Shown here one piece after another: positions 5,869-6,823 of a stretch of 6,823 bases of DNA. The notes under the pieces are model-generated. The model was not told the DNA's origin, did no database searches, and saw nothing but the letters and a program-made list of their open reading frames with translations. The position numbers were made by a program, and so were the translations under genes. Source of the stretch: Schlesneria sp. (GTDB lineage Bacteria > Planctomycetota > Planctomycetia > Planctomycetales > Planctomycetaceae); the NCBI GenBank assembly GCA_025353525.1, contig JANXOO010000041.1, positions 1 through 6,823 of the forward strand, written 5' to 3'. Each line of letters starts with the position of its first letter. Positions within the stretch are counted from its first letter, which is position 1.

Positions 5869-6823
5869 CTACGGCTGAACTGACCCCAGCCGACCGCTGA
5901 AACCCCGTTCGGGTGCCGTCCCGCCCAGTGCGAGTGCAATTTGTGTCGCGTTGTGGTCAAGCATTCCCGCGTACGTCCCTTCGTACGTCCCTTCGGCACC
6001 CATCGCATCCGAAAAGAGCTTGCCGCCGATTGTCACAGTCACTTGCCGCGAACGTGCCCCTTCAATCGCTGCGCGAATGTTCTTCTCGTTGACACTGGTT
6101 TCGACGAATATCGCCGGAAGCTTGCGTTCGACCAGCAATTCAACCAGCCGGTTGACATCCTGAATACCCGCTTCAGCCTCGGTCGAAACTCCTTGTACCG
6201 ATCGAACCTCGATCCCGTAAGCGCGACCGAAATAACCGAAGGCATCGTGAGATGTCACCAGCAGGCGGTGTGACGCCGGAATCGACGCAATCACCGTTCG
6301 GACGTAGTCGTCGAGTTTCGCCAACTCGGCTCGATAGCGGTCGCCATTCTCACGGTAGTCGGCGGCATTCGCAGGATCGGTGGTGGACATGGTTTCAATC
6401 ACATAATTGACGCAACGACTCCACGCGGTAACATCCATCCAGACGTGCGGATCATAGTGACCTGCAAAATCCGGGGGCGATCGAAGGTATTCCTTTTCAG
6501 ATTTTTCAAGCTCTGCGGTGACAGCAACAACTGTCCGCCCCCTCTTGATTTGCTCAAGTGCGAGTTGCATCTGACCTTCGAGCATCAGCCCGGAATAAAA
6601 AACGACATCCGCCTGTTGCAACTGCTTGATGTGATTCCGTGTTGCTTTGAACAGATGCGGATCAACGCCTGAGCCCATTAACGCCGTGACATCCGCGTGG
6701 TTTCCGGCAACCTGTCGGACAATATCAGCGACCATGCCGGTCGTCGCGACGACCTTCAGACGCCCGGAAGAAGTTGTCTTCGAAGTCGCCGCCTGAATGC
6801 CGCTCGATCGCTCGCCGTGACAG
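5869..6823 (-). CDS. Metal ABC transporter substrate-binding lipoprotein (TroA/ZnuA family), N-terminus beyond the window
   Basis: The - strand frame is open from the stop at 5869 to the right edge. The ATG at 6735 is internal: residues before it read LKVVATTG, and KVVATTGMVADIV is the conserved first strand of cluster A-I metal-binding proteins. At the very edge the frame reads CHGERSS followed by a Ser/Thr-rich stretch, so the Cys (6820-6822) may be the lipobox cysteine of a lipoprotein, anchoring the mature protein at the membrane. Metal ligands match TroA: His in VDPHLF (about residue 27 from 6735), His in DPHVW (about 97), His in TSHDAFGYF, and Asp in LFSDAMG, i.e. three His and one Asp. 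QGVSTEAEAG and PAIFVETS are also family hallmarks. The likely substrate is Mn, Zn or Fe. It is the first visible gene of the operon with the ATPase. Confidence 0.93.
   Translation of the reverse strand, partial: CHGERSSGIQAATSKTTSSGRLKVVATTGMVADIVRQVAGNHADVTALMGSGVDPHLFKATRNHIKQLQQADVVFYSGLMLEGQMQLALEQIKRGRTVVAVTAELEKSEKEYLRSPPDFAGHYDPHVWMDVTAWSRCVNYVIETMSTTDPANAADYRENGDRYRAELAKLDDYVRTVIASIPASHRLLVTSHDAFGYFGRAYGIEVRSVQGVSTEAEAGIQDVNRLVELLVERKLPAIFVETSVNEKNIRAAIEGARSRQVTVTIGGKLFSDAMGAEGTYEGTYAGMLDHNATQIALALGGTAPERGFSGRLGSVQP

Noticed and set aside
5971..5994. Perfect tandem 12-bp duplication (GTACGTCCCTTC twice) inside the lipoprotein gene
   Set aside because: It encodes EGTYEGTY, and GTYEGTY-like sequence is usual at this position of TroA-type proteins, so it is probably not a recent expansion.

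Overview
The window looks like chromosomal DNA of a Gram-negative-type bacterium of moderate GC content, most plausibly a planctomycete. The reasons are the stand-alone ExeA-type ATPase, a TroA-type metal-binding lipoprotein, a four-helix-bundle (23S intervening-sequence-like) gene set among ATGGGACT repeats, and a conserved protein of a style I associate with Planctomycetota. The phylum is an inference; there is no rRNA or other marker gene here.

Layout. Positions 1-1705 (+ strand) hold the 3' part of a conserved protein of unknown function and a PfkB-family sugar kinase related to heptose-7-phosphate kinases, 8 bp apart and probably co-transcribed. A small hairpin overlaps the kinase stop codon. 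Positions 1738-2588 form a symmetrical unit: a four-helix-bundle gene on the - strand, with an imperfect palindrome on each side made of degenerate 9-bp repeats (consensus ATGGGACTN). The gene has an apparent frameshift at a run of seven G (2377-2383). Removing one base restores a 206-residue protein with a start codon and a family-like N-terminus. Positions 2589-2937 contain no convincing gene.

Positions 2938-4779 (- strand) carry, in transcription order, a single-pass membrane protein of unknown function, a short ExeA/GspA-like AAA ATPase with a strong ribosome binding site, and the ribosome-rescue hydrolase ArfB. Positions 5044-6823 (- strand) carry a metal ABC-transporter substrate-binding lipoprotein (N-terminus beyond the right edge) followed by its ATP-binding subunit. 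No permease follows it within the window.

How they work together. The two transporter genes form a manganese/zinc/iron-type uptake system. The membrane protein and ExeA-like ATPase may work as a pair at the inner membrane, by analogy with ExeA/ExeB. ArfB rescues stalled ribosomes and appears only to share the transcript. The most unusual part is the 1738-2588 unit, a candidate mobile or RNA-structured cassette.
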